Shown here piece after piece: positions 6,748-9,092 of a stretch of DNA of 9,092 nucleotides; position 1 is the first letter of the stretch; each line of letters begins with the position of its first letter. The notes beneath the pieces are model-generated. The model did no database searches. It had not been told where the DNA came from and saw only the letters and a program-made list of their open reading frames with translations. Made by a program: the position numbers and the translations under genes. Source of the DNA: Planctomycetota bacterium (GTDB taxonomy: Bacteria; Planctomycetota; Planctomycetia; Planctomycetales; Planctomycetaceae); NCBI GenBank assembly GCA_003669575.1, contig QWOR01000296.1, positions 1 to 9,092 of the forward strand. Direction: 5' to 3'.

Positions 6748-7416
6748 CTACTTGGAGCTTCGGCGTTTCTCGGGTTGTGCGGGTTGCTGAATTCCATTGA
6801 GCAGCGACTCCAGAACCAACCGGGCAATCTCGCGTGGTTTGCGGTGTGCGGCGACTTCTGTGTTATCGAGTACTCCATCGAGGATGAGCATGGCAGCTCC
6901 ATGAAGAGCTGACCAACCCACGAGAGCATGCTCCTGGATGGCCCCCTCGCGGATGACTCCAGCTTGCTCGTTGGCCCGCAATTCGCTCTCAAAATGCAGA
7001 AATGTGGCGTCTTGAGCAGCCTTGAGTTCGCTCGTTCGATTCCGCGCGACATCACTGGAGAACATCACGCGAAAGAGAGCCGTGTGTTTGACCGCAAAGT
7101 CCATATAAGCCATCCCCACACGGACAATACGTTCACGCGGATCGACGATTCGCTTTCCCGAGTTTTTCAGTGCGTCCAGCAACAGCCCCTGACCTTCGAT
7201 GGCTAACTCCACCAGAAGATGGGTGCGGCTCGGGAAATGCCGATAGGGCGCATTGTGAGACACACCCGCCGCTCGCGCTGCTTCCCGGAGCGTAAATCCC
7301 TGCACCCCATTTACTGCAATGAGGGAGAGCGTCGCATCAAGCAGACTGCGACGCAGATCGCCGTGGTGAAATGCGATTTTCCCCGGGTTGTCTGGAATCG
7401 TTGTGTGATCGCTCAT
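6748..7416 (-). CDS. TetR-family transcriptional repressor (WHG-type C-terminal domain)
   Basis: The regulator has 222 residues from the ATG at 7416. The N-terminal DNA-binding domain is clear: FHHGDLRRSLLDATLSLI, then the helix-turn-helix FTLREAARAAGVSHNAPYRHF (41-61). The C-terminal ligand-binding and dimerisation part carries 'VKHTALFRVMFSSDVA' and 'GWSALHGAAMLILDG', typical of the WHG-type TetR C-terminal domain. The frame could start at ATG 7455 or 7446. However, 7455 lies inside a perfect operator dyad and upstream of the inferred transcription start (about 7444), so MSDHTT at 7416 is the better start. No strong ribosome binding site precedes it (AAAAGTGAC only). It is divergent from the small membrane-protein gene and very probably represses it and itself through the twin operators. 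The inducer is unknown. Confidence 0.93.
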   Translation of the reverse strand: MSDHTTIPDNPGKIAFHHGDLRRSLLDATLSLIAVNGVQGFTLREAARAAGVSHNAPYRHFPSRTHLLVELAIEGQGLLLDALKNSGKRIVDPRERIVRVGMAYMDFAVKHTALFRVMFSSDVARNRTSELKAAQDATFLHFESELRANEQAGVIREGAIQEHALVGWSALHGAAMLILDGVLDNTEVAAHRKPREIARLVLESLLNGIQQPAQPEKRRSSK

Positions 7417-7436
7417 GTCACTTTTGTACCGAAACA

Positions 7437-7455
7437 ATGTTGACATCGTCAACAT
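7437..7455. promoter_or_regulatory. TetR-type operator 1
   Basis: ATGTTGACATCGTCAACAT is a perfect dyad with 8-bp arms and a three-base centre. It lies 20 bases upstream of the repressor ATG at 7416. It contains TTGACA (7440-7445), the -35 box of the rightward promoter, and overlaps the inferred -10 box of the leftward promoter. Size and symmetry fit a TetR dimer site; binding is inferred. Confidence 0.75.
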
Positions 7456-7469
7456 GCAGTGGCTATGTT
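7440..7469 (+). promoter_or_regulatory. Rightward promoter for small ORF and membrane protein
   Basis: TTGACA (7440-7445) is a perfect -35 box. After 18 bases comes TATGTT (7464-7469), matching four of six bases of the -10 consensus. Transcription would start near 7476. Both boxes lie inside the operators, so TetR binding would block polymerase. Confidence 0.6.
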
Positions 7470-7480
7470 GCTCGTGTCAA
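7451..7480 (-). promoter_or_regulatory. Leftward promoter for the TetR gene
   Basis: On the minus strand TTGACA (7480-7475) is followed after 18 bases by CATGTT (7456-7451), a weaker -10 match of three in six. Transcription would start near 7444, giving a leader of about 28 bases to the ATG at 7416. Its geometry mirrors the rightward promoter, and the two overlap completely. Confidence 0.45.
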
Positions 7481-7483
7481 CAT
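7465..7483. promoter_or_regulatory. TetR-type operator 2
   Basis: ATGTTGCTCGTGTCAACAT is a second copy of the 19-bp site. Its right half is identical to operator 1, and its left half matches six of eight bases. Centres are 28 bp apart. It overlaps the rightward -10 box (7464-7469) and contains the leftward -35 box (7475-7480). Confidence 0.7.
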
Positions 7484-7495
7484 CAAAAACCAACA

Positions 7496-7600
7496 ATGAC
7501 ATGGGAACAGTCCGTGATGGCCAGCAGGAACGAAATCCCATGGGACCAGATCGCTCATCGACGTGAAGACAATCCAAGCCTGGCGCTCAACCTGAATTGA
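7496..7600 (+). CDS. Possible 34-residue small ORF at the head of the transcript
   Basis: ATG at 7496 opens a 34-codon frame ending with TGA at 7600, about 20 bases after the inferred transcription start and 18 bases before the membrane-protein ATG. The product begins MTWEQSVMASRNEIPWDQIA and is hydrophilic, with no membrane segment. No Shine-Dalgarno sequence precedes it. It could be a leader peptide, a small protein or chance; nothing is recognised. Confidence 0.3.
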   Translation: MTWEQSVMASRNEIPWDQIAHRREDNPSLALNLN

Positions 7601-7618
7601 TCAGAGGGAGAAGAGAGA

Positions 7619-7981
7619 ATGATTCAGACCATGATTCACTGGTTCCTGAGTCTCATATACGGTCCCGGCACACTGTTCCTTGAACACGCGGAACGCGCGC
7701 ATCTGGTTGCAGTGGGTTTTGGAATCCTGCTGGCTGTCTCTCTGCTACGAGCGGGTATGCTCCGTCGAATGACCCAACTCGGAGTCCTGGTCACGACTTG
7801 CGCTTGGGTTCTGTTTGGTTTAGATGAACAAAAAATGCAGGGGCAGGGTTACAACATTCGAGCCGACTATTTCTTCAAATGGCCCGTGTTGCTCGCCATC
7901 ACTTTCATCGCAATAGTCTTTGTGGTTCGAGATCTGATGGCCAGTAAATCCATCTGTGTGGATCCTGCCAATAAACGTTAA
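7619..7981 (+). CDS. Small three-helix membrane protein, function unknown
   Basis: The protein has 120 residues with hydrophobic helices at about 28-45, 52-68 and 86-104. A hydrophobic N-terminal stretch (about 5-20) may lie along the membrane. The start is supported by GAGGGAG (7604-7610) eight bases before the ATG. A conserved-looking stretch before the third helix, 'GQGYNIRADYFFKWPVLL', resembles uncharacterised short membrane proteins of planctomycetes, but I cannot name a family. It lies about 145 bases downstream of the inferred twin-operator promoter and is the probable main target of the divergent TetR repressor, which suggests expression induced by some compound or stress. It converges with the RND pump gene, 23 bases away; CCGCTG/CAGCGG and CAGTG/CACTG pairings there have no T run. 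Confidence 0.75.
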   Translation: MIQTMIHWFLSLIYGPGTLFLEHAERAHLVAVGFGILLAVSLLRAGMLRRMTQLGVLVTTCAWVLFGLDEQKMQGQGYNIRADYFFKWPVLLAITFIAIVFVVRDLMASKSICVDPANKR

Positions 7982-8004
7982 GCAAGAAGCCCCGCTGAAG
8001 CGAA

Positions 8005-9092
8005 TCAGTGACTTGCAGCACTGAGTCCAGCGGAAGCAGTCGCATGGGACTCCAGGACAACCTCTTCCTTCCTGGGTTTCTGAAACCAGCCGCCGAAGAG
8101 CGAGTAGCAGACCGGCAGCACGATCACGGTAAAGAGCGTACTGGTCATGACGCCGCCGATCACCACGGTGGCGAGGGGGCGCTGGACCTCCGCTCCGGCC
8201 CCGGAGCTGATCGCCATGGGCACAAAGCCGACACTCGCAACCAGAGCGGTCATGATGATCGTTCGCAGGCAGTCATCGCAGGCATACTTGATCGCGTCGC
8301 CCAGTGACATGCCGGTCTTGCGGGCTTCGCGAATGGCGGAGACGAGCACCATCCCGTTCAGCACCGAAATTCCAGACAGAGTGATGAACCCCACAGCTGC
8401 AGAGATCGACAACGGCATCTCGCGCCAGACCAGCCCATAGATTCCACCGATGCACGCGAAGGGCACGCTGATGAATGTGACGAGTGTGTCGAATTTGGTC
8501 CGGAAGGAGAGATACAACATCCCTACGATCAAGAGCATGGCCAGCGGCACCACCAGAGTCAGACGTTTCTGAGCCCGCTGCATGTTCTCGAACTGACCGC
8601 CCCATTCCAAGCGGTAACCCTCGGGGATCTTCACGGCGGCATTGATCTTTGCCTGAGCATCGGCGACGAAGCTGCCCACGTCACGTCCACGCACGTTGCA
8701 CTGCAAGGTAATACGCCGCTGACTCCACTCACGAGAGATCAGCCGTGGACCATCGACCATGCGGATATCCGCCACGCGAGAGAGCGGAACTCGCTCACCA
8801 TTCGGAGCTGCGACGAGGATGTTGGCGATCTCCTCCGGACTCGAACGGAACTGATCGGGCAAGCGAATGGTGAGCGGAAACCTCAGCTGTCCTTCCATGA
8901 CCAGGCCGACCTCTTTGCTGCCGAGTGACTCGATGATGTCGAGCAGCTTCTGTGCGGGGATGCCGTAACGGGCAATCTGATCCTGCTTGATGGCGATCTG
9001 AAGAATCGGCTGGCCGAGCATCTGTTCGGTCGACAGGTCCGCACATCCGGGCACGTCCTTGAGGACGGCTTCCAGCTTTTTGGCGGTGCCGA
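8005..9092 (-). CDS. RND efflux pump permease, CzcA/CusA type (5' partial)
   Basis: This is the inner-membrane, proton-driven transporter subunit of a tripartite efflux system. The C-terminal 361 residues are visible, and the frame stays open to the window edge, so the start lies beyond 9092. The apparent GTG at 9054 is internal: GTAKKLEAVLKDVPGC continues upstream in the usual family pattern. Visible parts are the periplasmic segment ('DLSTEQMLGQPILQIAI', 'EGQLRFPLTIRLPDQFR', 'EGYRLEWGGQFENMQRAQKRL') and five transmembrane helices, from LVVPLAMLLIVGMLYLSF through SISAAVGFITLSGISVLNG to TALVASVGFVPMAI and GAEVQRPLATVVIGGVMTSTLF. These phrases are characteristic of the heavy-metal-efflux branch (CzcA, CusA, CnrA). 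The metal is not readable here, because the deciding residues lie in the missing half. Membrane-fusion and outer-membrane partners would be expected outside the window. Confidence 0.93.
   Translation of the reverse strand, partial: GTAKKLEAVLKDVPGCADLSTEQMLGQPILQIAIKQDQIARYGIPAQKLLDIIESLGSKEVGLVMEGQLRFPLTIRLPDQFRSSPEEIANILVAAPNGERVPLSRVADIRMVDGPRLISREWSQRRITLQCNVRGRDVGSFVADAQAKINAAVKIPEGYRLEWGGQFENMQRAQKRLTLVVPLAMLLIVGMLYLSFRTKFDTLVTFISVPFACIGGIYGLVWREMPLSISAAVGFITLSGISVLNGMVLVSAIREARKTGMSLGDAIKYACDDCLRTIIMTALVASVGFVPMAISSGAGAEVQRPLATVVIGGVMTSTLFTVIVLPVCYSLFGGWFQKPRKEEVVLESHATASAGLSAASH

Noticed and set aside
7417..7455. Thirteen-residue N-terminal extension of the TetR protein (start at 7455)
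   Set aside because: The ATG lies within the operator dyad and upstream of the inferred transcription start, and family homology begins only after MSDHTT.
7982..8033. Possible terminator between the small membrane protein and the RND gene
   Set aside because: CCGCTG/CAGCGG and CAGTG/CACTG can pair, but much of this lies in the RND coding end and there is no T run on either side.

Overview
The window looks like chromosomal DNA of moderately high G+C from a planctomycete (Planctomycetota). The inference rests on three things. There is a secreted beta-propeller protein of a type abundant in that phylum, starting with a 'GSRKQLFIDERFI' block and ending in a beta-sandwich. The intergenic spacers are generous and most genes stand alone. 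One spacer carries a decayed 'CACAGAGG'-type intergenic repeat. No ribosomal RNA or phylogenetic marker is present, so the assignment is an inference. No transposase, integrase, CRISPR array or phage gene is visible.

Layout. (1) 1-1497 (+): the C-terminal two thirds of ribonuclease R, with RNB core, S1 domain and a very basic tail; the N-terminus lies outside the window. (2) 1498-1796: spacer with a degenerate repeat, a palindrome and a consensus -10 box. (3) 1797-3473 (+): a complete thiamine-diphosphate 2-oxo-acid decarboxylase of the pyruvate/indolepyruvate decarboxylase type with its catalytic residues intact. (4) 3782-3854 (+): tRNA-Ala(GGC) with the G3:U70 identity pair, followed by an intrinsic terminator. 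(5) 3974-4975 (-): a four-helix membrane protein of unknown function. (6) 5003-5280: spacer with an orphan plus-strand terminator, preceded by a near-copy of the tRNA-Ala 3' flank; this may be the end of an unrecognised or decayed RNA gene. (7) 5281-6732 (+): secreted beta-propeller protein. (8) 6748-7416 (-): TetR-family repressor. (9) 7437-7483: a compact divergent control region with two 19-bp TetR-like operators. (10) 7496-7600 (+): possible 34-residue small ORF. (11) 7619-7981 (+): a 120-residue membrane protein. (12) 8005-9092 (-): the C-terminal part of a CzcA/CusA-type RND efflux pump, truncated by the window end.

How the parts fit together. Most genes are independent housekeeping or solitary units. 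The clearest regulatory unit is the TetR gene and the divergent small membrane protein. The two inferred promoters overlap completely, and each operator covers the -35 box of one promoter and the -10 box of the other, so the repressor probably controls both its own gene and the small membrane protein. The RND pump gene converges on this unit from the other side. It is a plausible functional neighbour (efflux or stress) but cannot share that promoter. I found no convincing large new system. The best leads are the twin-operator divergent switch with its small ORF, and the candidate RNA gene or tRNA relic ending at about 5151.
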